A DNA stretch of 64,000 nt from UBA4782 sp034430215 (GTDB lineage Bacteria; Chloroflexota; Anaerolineae; Anaerolineales; Anaerolineaceae), in the NCBI GenBank assembly GCA_034430215.1, contig DAOUFE010000023.1, forward strand, positions 62,001 to 126,000, in the 5' to 3' direction. Made by a program: the position numbers and the translations under genes. Shown here in pieces: positions 8,564 to 17,793 of the stretch. How positions within the stretch are numbered: the first letter of the stretch is position 1; each line of letters opens with the position of its first letter. The notes under the pieces were generated by a model. It searched no databases. It had not been told where the DNA came from and saw only the letters and a program-made list of their open reading frames with translations.

Positions 8564-11500
8564 GTGCAGAACGTGCAATTAACAGGCAATTATTGGCAAG
8601 AAGCGATTGAAAAAAAGAAACAAGTTGAAGAAACAAATTTACAAAACTTTTCAATAGATAATTTCTCAAACGCTCTCGATCATCTTTCAGACGGATTTTT
8701 ATTAGTAGATAAGAATCTTATTTTTCTTTATACTAATGCACAAGCAGTTAAAGTGCTTAAACGAAACGCAGATGATCTGGTTGGTAAAAACCTGTTAGAT
8801 GTATTTCCAGAGATAAAAGACACCCCATTTATTAAAGCAATTGAAAGCGCCCAGAAAACACAGGTTACTGTTATTCTCGAAGGGAATAACAGCCCCTGGG
8901 GAAAGCAATATAAAAATTGCATTTATCCTTCGAACGTTGGGATCTGCATTCTGATCAGTGAAACCCCTGATCATAAACTTGCTAAAGATAGTATCGTTGA
9001 TGAAATACGACGGTTAGTAGAAGCACAACGAATTGCTAATTTAGGTTGTTGGGAATTTGATAGTTCTACTCATAAACTGTATTTTTCCGATGAAATGCTT
9101 GGAATCCTTGGCATTTCGCCCGCTTCTTTTACCCATTCATATCTATCATTCTTGAAGCTGATCCATCCTGATGACCGTGAAGCTGTAAAAAAATTCCTTG
9201 TGTCACTTCAAAAGACAGGTTATACCGACGAATGCAATTTTCGAATCCTTTCGCCTGATAATTCCATTCGTTATATACAGATACGCGGAGAAGCAATCCA
9301 CAGTGAAACAGGCAAACCGGTTCGTATAACTGGCACAATCTATGACATAACTAAAAGCAAACAAATAGAAGAGCAGTTAAAAGAAACTCAAGAGGTTTTC
9401 TTTAGAACCTTCAAATTCAATCCTGCAGCAATGCTGATAACGACTATCCCAGAGGGAATTTGCATGGAGGTGAACGAGAGTTTCACCAATATGCTGGAAT
9501 TCTCCCCTGAAGAAATTATTGGACGCACAACTCTTGATCTGGAAATTTATACCAATCCTAACCATAGATTGCAGCTATATCAAGTATTGTCTGAAAAAGG
9601 CGAAGTCAATAACGTTGAATTGGTTTTCCGAACAAAATCTGGCAAACTTATTACCGGGCTGGTATCACTGCAACCTCTTCATTTTCGGGGGAAAGATTAT
9701 GCCCTCATTATGGCAGTGAATATCACCAAACGCAGACAGGCAGAGATAGCTTTAGAGGAAAACGAGCGCCTGTTGAATCGTGTGCTCGAAAACTCGCCAG
9801 ATATTATTTATGCCTTTGATATTTCATCCAACAGGTTTATGTTTATTAATCGTAGAGACCTTTTTGGATTTTCTATCGAAGAATTGCAAAACCATGAGAC
9901 AATTCTTGGTCGGATACATCCAGAAGATCGTCATGTAGTAATTGATGCCTGGAATGAAAGCACGCAAACCGGATCATCCCATCAGATTGAGTACAGATTT
10001 AAAAAGAAAGATGGTAGTTGGATTTGGATCCAGCAACGGGCAACCTTGTTTTCTCAACATGGTGATGGAACACCAAAACAATTATTGATATCTATAACAG
10101 ATATTTCTTTACGGAAACAAGCCGAAATAGAATTACAAGAAAGCGAAGATCGATTCCGCTTGCTGATCGAAAATGCTTCTGACTTGGTCTATCAAGTTGC
10201 TTTAGACAAAGATCTTTCAGTAAAAAAGTTAATTTTTCTAAGTCCTCAATTTAGCAAAATTTTTGGTTTAAAAAATGTTGAAGAGATGAATCTTGATCCT
10301 GAGGCTTTGTATGACTCAGTCCTCAAATTGATCCATCCGGATGATCTTCCACAGCTCTTAGGAAGTGTGAAAACTTTACTGATTAATAAAAGTTCCGTCG
10401 ATCGTGTTTATCGTGCATGGAATGCGGTCAAAAATGACTATATTTGGATATCTGATCGGATTACACCAAGAATGGATAGCAAAGGAAATCTGACTGGGTA
10501 TCAGGGTATTTCTCGCGATATAACAGAACAGAAGCTGGCAGAAAAAGCTCTCCACGAAAGTGAAAAACGATACCAGATGATCTCTTCCATAGCATCTGAT
10601 TATATGTACGAGAGTCGCTTTGGAAAAGATGGGAGATCAACCTTGATCTGGACCGCTGGTGCGTTCGAGAGTATTACTGGCTACACAATGGAAGAATATA
10701 ATGCCCGGGGGGGATGGCGCACAATCCTCCACCCAGATGATCAGGTAATCGATGATCGTGATCAGGAAAAATTGCGTTCTAACCAACCTGTCACCTCTGA
10801 AATTCGGACATTCAAAAAAGATGGTTCTCTGGTCTGGCTAAGTGTTTATGCTCGTCCTGTAATTGATGAACAGACCGGGGAGTATATTGGTGTTTATGGC
10901 GCTGCAAAAGACATCACAGAACGCAAGATGGTAGAAGAAGAAATCAAGAAGCAACTGACATACCAGAAAGCAGTCAATCGCATATCAACCATCTTGCGAG
11001 GCGCGCAAACCCTGGATGAAATACTGCCTCACCTTCTTAAAGAAACATTGAGTATGGTGGAAACCGAAACTGGCGCCATATGGTTATATGATAAGCACAC
11101 AAAAAATTTCGAACATGCCGTGGCAAACGGGTGGTTTACCGAGCTTAAAAAACCAAACATGACAGCGGGAGAAGGAATAGCTGGAACAGTTTATAAGACT
11201 GGCGAAGTACATATCTCTCCAGATTTCAGGCATGATCCACTTCTTTATAAAAGAACTATTAATGAAGTACCAGAAGGATGGGGAGGAATCTGTGTGCCAA
11301 TTCGAGCAGAAATGGAAACCATTGGTGTTTTATTTGTTGCAAAACAAATCCCCCATCATTGGGGCGAAGAAGATGTCCGTCTGCTAACTACCGTTTCTGA
11401 AATCGCAGGAAATACCATCCATCGTGCCAGATTGCATGATCAAACCCAGCGGCAGTTAAAACATCTATCTGCCCTGCACGATATCGATCACGCAATAAGC

Positions 11501-12556
11501 TCAACTCTTGACTTGCATCTGCTTCTGGATACCCTTCTAAGTCATATCACACTCCAGCTACATGTTGATGCGGCAGATGTTTTACAATTTGATCCACAGA
11601 CTCAGAATTTAGAATTCATTACCGGATTAGGTTTCAACTCACCCCTATCACAGAAATTTCGGACACGCATGGGTGAAGGTCACGCGGGTCAAGCTGCACT
11701 TAATAGGAAAATCATTGGAGTTTCAGATAATTCCCAATCAGCCGATTCCAAATGTACACGTATTCTTGAAATTCCTGAAGAGGGATTTGTTGCGCATTAT
11801 GCGGTACCGCTAATCGTAAAAAATGAAGTAAAAGGTGTTCTTGAAGTATTCCACAGAGATGTCTTAACCCCTGAAAAGGAATGGTTTGTTTTCCTGGATA
11901 CCCTTGCAGGTCAGGTGGCAATCGCAATGGATAATGCCACTATGTTCGAAAGCCTGCAGCAGTCCAATCTTGATCTGGCAGTGGCTTATAACGCTACCAT
12001 TGAAGGTTGGTCAAAAGCTCTTGATATGCGTGACAAAGAAACAGAAAACCATACCCGGCGTGTTACAGAACTTACGTTACGGCTTGCTCGCCGCATGGGG
12101 ATTAATGAAGAAAAGATTGTCCATATCTGGCGCGGAGCACTATTGCATGATATTGGTAAATTGGGAGTACCAGATAATATCTTGCTAAAAGCAGGAAGCC
12201 TGACAGAAGACGAGCAGGCGATCATGAAACGTCACCCGCAATTGGCATATGATATGCTCTATCCCATTGAATATTTACGTCCTGCTTTAGACATCCCTTA
12301 TTGTCATCATGAAAAATGGGATGGGAGTGGTTACCCCCGCGGTTTGAAAGGTTCAGAAATTCCTTTGTCAGCCCGTATGTTTGCCCTGGCAGATGTATTC
12401 GATGCTCTGACAACAGACCGGCCATATCGTAAAGCCTGGACGTATGAAAGAGCGATCAAGTATATTTGCGATCAATCAGGCAAGCATTTTGATCCAGTGT
12501 TGGCAAATGTATTCACGTATCTGTTGAGAACCGGAGAACTTGGAACAAGTCTTTAA
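8564..12556 (+). CDS. Multi-PAS/GAF sensor with HD-GYP c-di-GMP phosphodiesterase domain
   Basis: A 1330-residue cytoplasmic sensor with no membrane helix. In order: about six PAS domains (near residues 30-140, 150-270, 280-395, 405-525, 530-660 and 668-790; several end in the PAC-type DIT(x)RK motif), two GAF domains (~800-950 and ~965-1140), and a C-terminal HD-GYP domain (~1145-1325). The HD-GYP domain keeps HDIGKLGVPD and the HHEKWDGSGYP signature, so hydrolysis of cyclic di-GMP is the likely output, controlled by several ligand inputs. No GGDEF domain is present. The start is GTG at 8564, preceded by AGGAG. It is monocistronic and closed by a strong terminator. Confidence 0.93.
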   Translation: MQNVQLTGNYWQEAIEKKKQVEETNLQNFSIDNFSNALDHLSDGFLLVDKNLIFLYTNAQAVKVLKRNADDLVGKNLLDVFPEIKDTPFIKAIESAQKTQVTVILEGNNSPWGKQYKNCIYPSNVGICILISETPDHKLAKDSIVDEIRRLVEAQRIANLGCWEFDSSTHKLYFSDEMLGILGISPASFTHSYLSFLKLIHPDDREAVKKFLVSLQKTGYTDECNFRILSPDNSIRYIQIRGEAIHSETGKPVRITGTIYDITKSKQIEEQLKETQEVFFRTFKFNPAAMLITTIPEGICMEVNESFTNMLEFSPEEIIGRTTLDLEIYTNPNHRLQLYQVLSEKGEVNNVELVFRTKSGKLITGLVSLQPLHFRGKDYALIMAVNITKRRQAEIALEENERLLNRVLENSPDIIYAFDISSNRFMFINRRDLFGFSIEELQNHETILGRIHPEDRHVVIDAWNESTQTGSSHQIEYRFKKKDGSWIWIQQRATLFSQHGDGTPKQLLISITDISLRKQAEIELQESEDRFRLLIENASDLVYQVALDKDLSVKKLIFLSPQFSKIFGLKNVEEMNLDPEALYDSVLKLIHPDDLPQLLGSVKTLLINKSSVDRVYRAWNAVKNDYIWISDRITPRMDSKGNLTGYQGISRDITEQKLAEKALHESEKRYQMISSIASDYMYESRFGKDGRSTLIWTAGAFESITGYTMEEYNARGGWRTILHPDDQVIDDRDQEKLRSNQPVTSEIRTFKKDGSLVWLSVYARPVIDEQTGEYIGVYGAAKDITERKMVEEEIKKQLTYQKAVNRISTILRGAQTLDEILPHLLKETLSMVETETGAIWLYDKHTKNFEHAVANGWFTELKKPNMTAGEGIAGTVYKTGEVHISPDFRHDPLLYKRTINEVPEGWGGICVPIRAEMETIGVLFVAKQIPHHWGEEDVRLLTTVSEIAGNTIHRARLHDQTQRQLKHLSALHDIDHAISSTLDLHLLLDTLLSHITLQLHVDAADVLQFDPQTQNLEFITGLGFNSPLSQKFRTRMGEGHAGQAALNRKIIGVSDNSQSADSKCTRILEIPEEGFVAHYAVPLIVKNEVKGVLEVFHRDVLTPEKEWFVFLDTLAGQVAIAMDNATMFESLQQSNLDLAVAYNATIEGWSKALDMRDKETENHTRRVTELTLRLARRMGINEEKIVHIWRGALLHDIGKLGVPDNILLKAGSLTEDEQAIMKRHPQLAYDMLYPIEYLRPALDIPYCHHEKWDGSGYPRGLKGSEIPLSARMFALADVFDALTTDRPYRKAWTYERAIKYICDQSGKHFDPVLANVFTYLLRTGELGTSL

Positions 12557-12615
12557 TGGAATGTTTCGATTTCGTTTCTTCATTCCTTTCCATCGGATTA
12601 TTGAAATAAAACAAA

Positions 12616-12645
12616 GAGCCTGCTTTCTAGCAGGCTCTCGTTTTT
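12616..12645 (+). terminator. Rho-independent terminator after the HD-GYP gene
   Basis: GAGCCTGC (12616-12623) and GCAGGCTC (12630-12637) form an 8-bp GC-rich stem with a 6-base loop, followed by cgttttt. It lies about 60 bases after the stop and immediately before the 3' end of the opposite-strand tRNA. Confidence 0.88.
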
Positions 12646-12646
12646 A

Positions 12647-12738
12647 TGGCGGGGAGGGCGGGATTCGAACCCGCGGCTGAGTTTAAGCCCAGCACTCACT
12701 TAGCAGGCGAGCCCAATCGGCCACTCTGGCACCTCCCC
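12647..12738 (-). tRNA. tRNA-Ser (anticodon GCT)
   Basis: Read on the minus strand, a 7-bp acceptor stem GGGGAGG/CCTCCCC encloses a class II tRNA with a long variable arm and the T-loop GGTTCGAATCC. The anticodon loop reads CTGCTAA, giving GCT, which decodes AGC/AGU serine codons. Discriminator G is followed by an encoded CCA (12647-12649). Confidence 0.95.
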
Positions 12739-12749
12739 AATCGCTCCAG

Positions 12750-12834
12750 CGGAGGGAGCGGGATTCGAACCCACGATGGCTTTCACCATACCTGTTTTCA
12801 AGACAGGCGCCTTAAGCCTCTCGGCCATCCCTCC
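12750..12834 (-). tRNA. tRNA-Ser (anticodon TGA)
   Basis: On the minus strand, acceptor stem GGAGGGA/TCCCTCC, long variable arm, T-loop GGTTCGAATCC and anticodon loop CTTGAAA, giving TGA, which decodes UCN serine codons. The bases after the discriminator G are CTG, so the CCA tail is not encoded here, unlike in the neighbouring tRNA-Ser. The two genes are 11 bases apart and probably cotranscribed, this one first. Confidence 0.95.
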
Positions 12835-12899
12835 AGGTTCGGTAGTAACCGGTGCCCCCGAATTCTATCATACATGCCACTACCGGACAAGATAACCCG

Positions 12900-14834
12900 T
12901 TACACCGCTGCTACAGAAGCGATGGCAGCCGTTTCGAATTGGCTGTTATATAACTCGGCATAGAAGCTATTCTTTGCCAGCAATTCCTTATGGTTCCCTT
13001 GTTCTACAATATCACCGTCTCGCATCACCAGGATCAGGTCAGCATCACGAATGGTAGAAAGCCGGTGAGCGATCACAAAGCTGGTACGCCCCTGCATCAA
13101 GGTGGCCATTGCCCGCTGGATGAGCACCTCAGTACGGGTATCTACAGAACTGGTAGCTTCATCGAGAATCAGGATGCGCGGGTCTGCCAGGATCGCTCGG
13201 GCAATAGTCAGCAATTGCTTTTGTCCCTGAGAAACATTCGATACTTCCTCATTGAGTATCATGTTATACCCTCTTGGCAGAGTGTGAATAAAGTGATCCA
13301 CATGAGCAGACTTCGCAGCCGCGATCACTTCTTTATCGGTTGCTTCCGGCCGCCCATATCGTATATTTTCCATAATGGTGCCATTGAATAACCAGGTATC
13401 CTGCAATACCATACCAAAAATCTTCCGCAGATCGTTGCGGGCAAAGTCTTGAATATTGTGTCCATCGATGAGTATGGCTCCACTGTTCACATCATAAAAA
13501 CGCATCAGCAATTTGACCATGGTTGTTTTACCTGCACCAGTTGGCCCCACAATCGCAATGCGCTGCCCAGGGTGAACGCGAACAGAAAAATCGTTGATAA
13601 CCACTTTGTCAGGGGTATAACCAAAGTAAACATGGTTGAATTCAACTTCTCCATTAATACTAGAGAGTTGGATCGGATTGCTTGTTTCAGGAATTTCTTC
13701 AGCTTCATTCAAAAACTCGAATACACGTTCGGCTGCCGCAGCAGTTTGCTGCAACACATTGGAAATGGTTGCCAGTTGTGTTACAGGTTGGTTGAATGAA
13801 CGTACATATTGGATGAATGCCTGAATATCACCCACCGTGATGGCACCACGGATCGCTAACCACCCTCCCAGAATGGAAACAACGACATAACTCACATTAC
13901 CCAAGAAGTTGATCACCGGATGCATTAGACTGGATAAGAATTGCGACATCCAGGAAGAGTGATACAGCACATTATTGTAAGTATTAAACTTGGCGACACT
14001 TTTCTCTTCACCATTGAAGGCTTTCATTACCTGATGACCGCTGTACATCTCCTCTACATGCCCATTGACATGCCCCAGGTAGTCTTGCTGTTGTTTGAAG
14101 AAATGCTGTGAACGTTTGACGATAAACATTGTAGTTATCACAGAAAGCGGGATCACTACAAGAGATATTAAAGTCATCACTACATTGATCGAAAGCATCA
14201 TGATGAGAACGCCTACCAGCGTCACTCCAGAGGAGATAATCTGGGTCAGACTCTGGTTCATTGTCTGGCTTACCGTATCCACATCGTTGGTGATGCGTGA
14301 GAGTACTTCGCCATGACTGACACCATCAAAGTATTTCAATGGTAGCCGGTTGATTTTCTCTGAGATTTCCTTTCTGAACTGGTAGGTGATCCTGGCGGTA
14401 ACAATTGCCATCACCCAACCTTGAATGTAGGAAAACACAGCAGAAAGAACGTATAAACCTGCCATGATTAGGAGAATTTTACCGATATAGGCAAAATCGA
14501 TGCCTGTGCCTGTGCCAGTAATCATCCCCATCACGCCTTCAAATAGTTTTGTGGTGGCTTTACCCAGGATTTTTGGTCCAAAGATATTAAAGATCGTAGA
14601 GATGGCTGCCAACACCATAACGATAATGATGGATACTCTGAAAGGGCGCAAATATTTGAGTAATTTCTTCATGGTGCCCTTAAAATCACGGGCTTTTTCT
14701 GTCATCCTCATTCCTGGAGGTCCACCCCCTGGTCCGCCACCAGTTCCGCCAGGTCTTAGTCTACCCATACCCAATGGGCGGATTTGGGTTTTTTGCGGTT
14801 GAGAAGGACGTGAGTCGTGTATAGGTTGGTTCAT
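12900..14834 (-). CDS. ABC exporter half-transporter, consensus subunit (abcB)
   Basis: A 644-residue membrane-ATPase fusion, six membrane helices then the nucleotide-binding domain. Walker A is GPTGAGKT (~430), signature VSQGQKQ (~534), Walker B ILILDEA (~555, catalytic Glu present), H-loop AHRLSTI (~590). The N-terminus carries a Gly/Pro-rich tail (GGTGGGPGGGPPG) before the first helix. The ATG at 14834 overlaps the upstream gene's TGA by four bases (ATGA), so translation is coupled. An alternative upstream start at 14891 would overlap abcA by 61 bases and is unlikely. It pairs with AbcA as a heterodimeric LmrCD/TM287-288-type exporter, probably for drugs or lipids. Confidence 0.93.
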   Translation of the reverse strand: MNQPIHDSRPSQPQKTQIRPLGMGRLRPGGTGGGPGGGPPGMRMTEKARDFKGTMKKLLKYLRPFRVSIIIVMVLAAISTIFNIFGPKILGKATTKLFEGVMGMITGTGTGIDFAYIGKILLIMAGLYVLSAVFSYIQGWVMAIVTARITYQFRKEISEKINRLPLKYFDGVSHGEVLSRITNDVDTVSQTMNQSLTQIISSGVTLVGVLIMMLSINVVMTLISLVVIPLSVITTMFIVKRSQHFFKQQQDYLGHVNGHVEEMYSGHQVMKAFNGEEKSVAKFNTYNNVLYHSSWMSQFLSSLMHPVINFLGNVSYVVVSILGGWLAIRGAITVGDIQAFIQYVRSFNQPVTQLATISNVLQQTAAAAERVFEFLNEAEEIPETSNPIQLSSINGEVEFNHVYFGYTPDKVVINDFSVRVHPGQRIAIVGPTGAGKTTMVKLLMRFYDVNSGAILIDGHNIQDFARNDLRKIFGMVLQDTWLFNGTIMENIRYGRPEATDKEVIAAAKSAHVDHFIHTLPRGYNMILNEEVSNVSQGQKQLLTIARAILADPRILILDEATSSVDTRTEVLIQRAMATLMQGRTSFVIAHRLSTIRDADLILVMRDGDIVEQGNHKELLAKNSFYAELYNSQFETAAIASVAAV

Positions 14835-17086
14835 AGTTCCAACTCCTCTGCCTTCAGTTGAGATAATGCTATTTCGCGATATGTTTGACATGTTTTCATC
14901 AATTCTTTATGGGTGCCTTTACCGACAATATCGCCATCATCCAGGACAATGATTTGATCTGCCTGTAATATCGTAGAAACTCGCTGCGTAACAATCAACA
15001 AAGTACTGCTGGCGGTTTTTTCTTTTAGGGCTTTACGCAAAGCTGCGTCTGTCTTGAAATCAAGCGCTGAAAAACTATCATCAAAAATATAAATTGGGGC
15101 ATTTTTTATCAGCGCCCGGGCGATTGTAAGGCGTTGTTTTTGCCCACCAGAAATATTCATGCCACCCTGAGCAATTTCTAGATCAAGACCTTTTCCATCA
15201 CTGTTTATAAATTCATCAGCCTGGGCAATAGTGATAGCATTTAGCAAATCTTCTTGTGTGGCTTTTTCATCTGCATATCTTAAATTGCTTTCAATCGTTC
15301 CTGAAAACAATATGCTCTTCTGGGGGATATATCCTATCTTTTCCCGCAGCTCATGCTGTGAGACATCGCGTATGTCCACCCCATCGATTGTGATGCTTCC
15401 TTCAGTAACATCATAAAACCGGGGAATAAGATTAACAACAGTAGATTTGCCTGAACCTGTTGATCCGATAAATGCTGTCATCTGACCAGGTTTTGCTACA
15501 AAACTCAAATTACAAATAACGTTTGCCTCTGCGCCAGGGTATTTGAAGGAGACATTATTGAAAGAAATTTCTCCTCGGAAGGGTTCTGAAAAATGTTTGG
15601 GTTGTACAGGATCCTTGATTACCGGATCGGTATTCAACACTTCTGCAAGACGTGTGGCAGAAACCATTGCCCGAGGTAAAAAGATGAACATAAAAGACAT
15701 CATCAGGAAGGAAAACACGATTTGCATGGCATATTGCATAAAAGCCATCATATCTCCAACCTGCATAGTTGCTTCTGCGACCTGATGGGCTCCGATCCAG
15801 ATGATCATGATAGATAAGCCATTCATGATAATCGTCATTGTTGGGAAGAGGGCAGTCATAGCTTTGTTGATAAACAGGGATGTATCTGTCAGATCGACAT
15901 TGGCACCATCGAACCGTTTCTGCTCCAGATCCTGCCGGTTGAAAGCCCGGATAACCATCATACCGGTAAGGTGCTCACGAGTCACCAGATTCAACCGGTC
16001 GGTCAATTTTTGGATGATCTTGAATTTTGGAAGAGTAACAGAGAAAAGTATTGCAATAACACCCAATAACAAACCGACCGCCACTGCAATCAACCACCAC
16101 ATGGAAGAATTTTTTTGCATCGCCCGAATGATGCCCCCAATACCCATAATGGGAGCAAAGAACACCATGCGGATGATCATAAAGGTGACTTGTTGGATCT
16201 GGGTAACATCGTTCGTTGAGCGGGTGATAAGGGAAGCCGTGGAAAACTGGTCGAATTCTGTATTTGAAAAGTTCTCCACACGGCTGAAAATATCCTGCCG
16301 CACATCACGACCAAACCCAGCAGCGGTTCGAGAAGCCAGAAAACCAACCAGCACTGCGCTTACCCCAGCTAACAGGGTGATCAGGAGCATTAGACCGCCA
16401 GTGCGCAAGATGTAAATGGTTTGAATACTGGCAAGGTTCATTCCCATCGCTTCGTACTCTGCTTTCACATATTGGATAGCAGATTGCTCTGCCATTTTTT
16501 CACCCATAGTCGAAATCTGCTGGTCAAACACAGCAGAAATCTTTGCCTGGATTTGACTTAATTGTTCAGAAGGCAGGCTCGCCAGGATGGTGAAAGGATC
16601 GACCCCAGACGGGAGTTTCGAGAGATCAAATCCCAGGTTTGCACCAAAGGCGGCGGCTTTTTCTGGATCCTCGATCATTTGTTGAATGCCATTGACGATC
16701 AGAAGCGCCCGCATCATGGTGGAATTTAACCAGGACATTTCTGTGGCGTCCACTTGATTAAGAACATAGATCGCTTCATTTTCTATCGCAGGATAATCTT
16801 TTAGTAATTCCGAATAATTTTCAGCGTTGGTATCCTTAAGGGTATAACTTTGAAGCAGCCTGGTATAGTCGCTTTGAGTAAGGAACAAGCCAATCTTTTC
16901 CATCTGAGCTTTTCGAATTGCTACAGGCACAGCATTCTCGATGCCGTTCTGTTGAATACCAACATTTACAATTCGGGATAGGTAATCTGGCAATGCCAAC
17001 TCGCTGTTCGCCTGAACAAACAACAGCACAATTGCGACCAGGATCATTATGGTATATGGTTTTAAATGTTTTAGTAAACGCGCCAT
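14831..17086 (-). CDS. ABC exporter half-transporter, degenerate-site subunit (abcA)
   Basis: A 751-residue half-transporter, longer than the usual ~580-600 because about 150 mostly hydrophilic residues are inserted between the first and second membrane helices (~40-200), predicted outside the membrane. The nucleotide domain has Walker A GSTGSGKS (~540) and signature ISGGQKQR (~645), but Walker B ends in IFDDS (Asp in place of the catalytic Glu) and the H-loop is TQR rather than AHR. These are the known marks of the non-hydrolysing site of heterodimeric exporters. The gene follows marR by four bases, and its GGAG ribosome binding site overlaps the marR end. Confidence 0.93.
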   Translation of the reverse strand: MARLLKHLKPYTIMILVAIVLLFVQANSELALPDYLSRIVNVGIQQNGIENAVPVAIRKAQMEKIGLFLTQSDYTRLLQSYTLKDTNAENYSELLKDYPAIENEAIYVLNQVDATEMSWLNSTMMRALLIVNGIQQMIEDPEKAAAFGANLGFDLSKLPSGVDPFTILASLPSEQLSQIQAKISAVFDQQISTMGEKMAEQSAIQYVKAEYEAMGMNLASIQTIYILRTGGLMLLITLLAGVSAVLVGFLASRTAAGFGRDVRQDIFSRVENFSNTEFDQFSTASLITRSTNDVTQIQQVTFMIIRMVFFAPIMGIGGIIRAMQKNSSMWWLIAVAVGLLLGVIAILFSVTLPKFKIIQKLTDRLNLVTREHLTGMMVIRAFNRQDLEQKRFDGANVDLTDTSLFINKAMTALFPTMTIIMNGLSIMIIWIGAHQVAEATMQVGDMMAFMQYAMQIVFSFLMMSFMFIFLPRAMVSATRLAEVLNTDPVIKDPVQPKHFSEPFRGEISFNNVSFKYPGAEANVICNLSFVAKPGQMTAFIGSTGSGKSTVVNLIPRFYDVTEGSITIDGVDIRDVSQHELREKIGYIPQKSILFSGTIESNLRYADEKATQEDLLNAITIAQADEFINSDGKGLDLEIAQGGMNISGGQKQRLTIARALIKNAPIYIFDDSFSALDFKTDAALRKALKEKTASSTLLIVTQRVSTILQADQIIVLDDGDIVGKGTHKELMKTCQTYREIALSQLKAEELEL

Positions 17087-17090
17087 TAAT

Positions 17091-17666
17091 TTATTGCTCC
17101 TTCAACGGGGGGTGCAGCTCATCTATGCATTGTGAGGAACGAACCTGTGAAATTAAGGATTGATGCAATTTTTCCAGCAGGTCAAGAAGCTGCTTTTTCT
17201 CCTCTTGTGTAAGGGTGCAGAACATCCTGTTCAACGAATCGATCCGATCAGGAGCTGACTTATGAATTAGATCTCGTCCTTTATCGGTGAGTTGAATGCG
17301 GAAAACTCTCAGGTCCGCCGAATCAAGATTACGTTTGATCAATTCCTGTTCTTCGAGCCCTCGCAGCAATGCACTGATGGTATTTTTACTGACCCTTTGA
17401 GAATGGCTTAACATGGTAGGAGTGACCCCTTCAGTGTTGCCAAACTTTTCATCCATCAATAATCGCAGCATGATGCGCCAACGAGGACCTGAAAGAGTAA
17501 TTTCATCCCCCTGAGCGTAATCAAGGATTTCGCATAATTGCGCCACTCTTTGTATCTTCCCGAACAATTCGAAAACTGTGGTGTCTTCTAGCTCAAACAA
17601 CTCCATCGCTTTTTGGCGGAATGTCTCTTCAAATTTTTTATGATCGACCTTGCAAGGTTTTTCCAT
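17091..17666 (-). CDS. MarR-family transcriptional regulator
   Basis: A 191-residue winged-helix regulator. Visible: the core helix-turn-helix (MLSHSQRVSKNTISALLRGLEEQELIKR), the wing (DSADLRVFRIQLTDKGRDL) and flanking dimerisation helices. The N- and C-terminal extensions are slightly long for MarR. It is the first gene of the marR-abcA-abcB operon, the classic arrangement in which the regulator represses an exporter until a ligand binds. It is divergent from an MFS gene and may control both. The ATG follows GAGG closely. Confidence 0.9.
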   Translation of the reverse strand: MEKPCKVDHKKFEETFRQKAMELFELEDTTVFELFGKIQRVAQLCEILDYAQGDEITLSGPRWRIMLRLLMDEKFGNTEGVTPTMLSHSQRVSKNTISALLRGLEEQELIKRNLDSADLRVFRIQLTDKGRDLIHKSAPDRIDSLNRMFCTLTQEEKKQLLDLLEKLHQSLISQVRSSQCIDELHPPLKEQ

Positions 17667-17709
17667 CGCTCCTCAATTTAGTACCACATAGAACTATTAG
17701 GGTTGGAAG

Positions 17710-17736
17710 TTTATATCCTTTTATCAGGTCTGTCAA
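17710..17736 (-). promoter_or_regulatory. Candidate promoter of marR-abcA-abcB
   Basis: On the minus strand TTGACA (17736-17731) is followed after 15 bases by TATAAA (17715-17710). The -35 is perfect, but the spacer is shorter than the optimal 17. It lies 44 bases before the marR ATG. Confidence 0.4.
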
Positions 17737-17737
17737 T

Positions 17738-17759
17738 AGAGAAAACATAAGATTTCTCT
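17738..17759. promoter_or_regulatory. Inverted repeat in the marR/MFS divergent region (candidate operator)
   Basis: AGAGAAA (17738-17744) and TTTCTCT (17753-17759), arms of 7 with an 8-base gap, sit next to the candidate -35 of marR and upstream of the MFS gene. The position fits an autoregulatory MarR site. The symmetry is short and could be chance. Confidence 0.35.
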
Positions 17760-17793
17760 TAGAATTCTTCTTCTTATGTACAATAAGGTTACT

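Noticed and set aside
12646..12963. 105-residue plus-strand frame MAGRAGFEPA...
   Set aside because: It translates the antisense of two tRNA-Ser genes, a known source of false protein calls.
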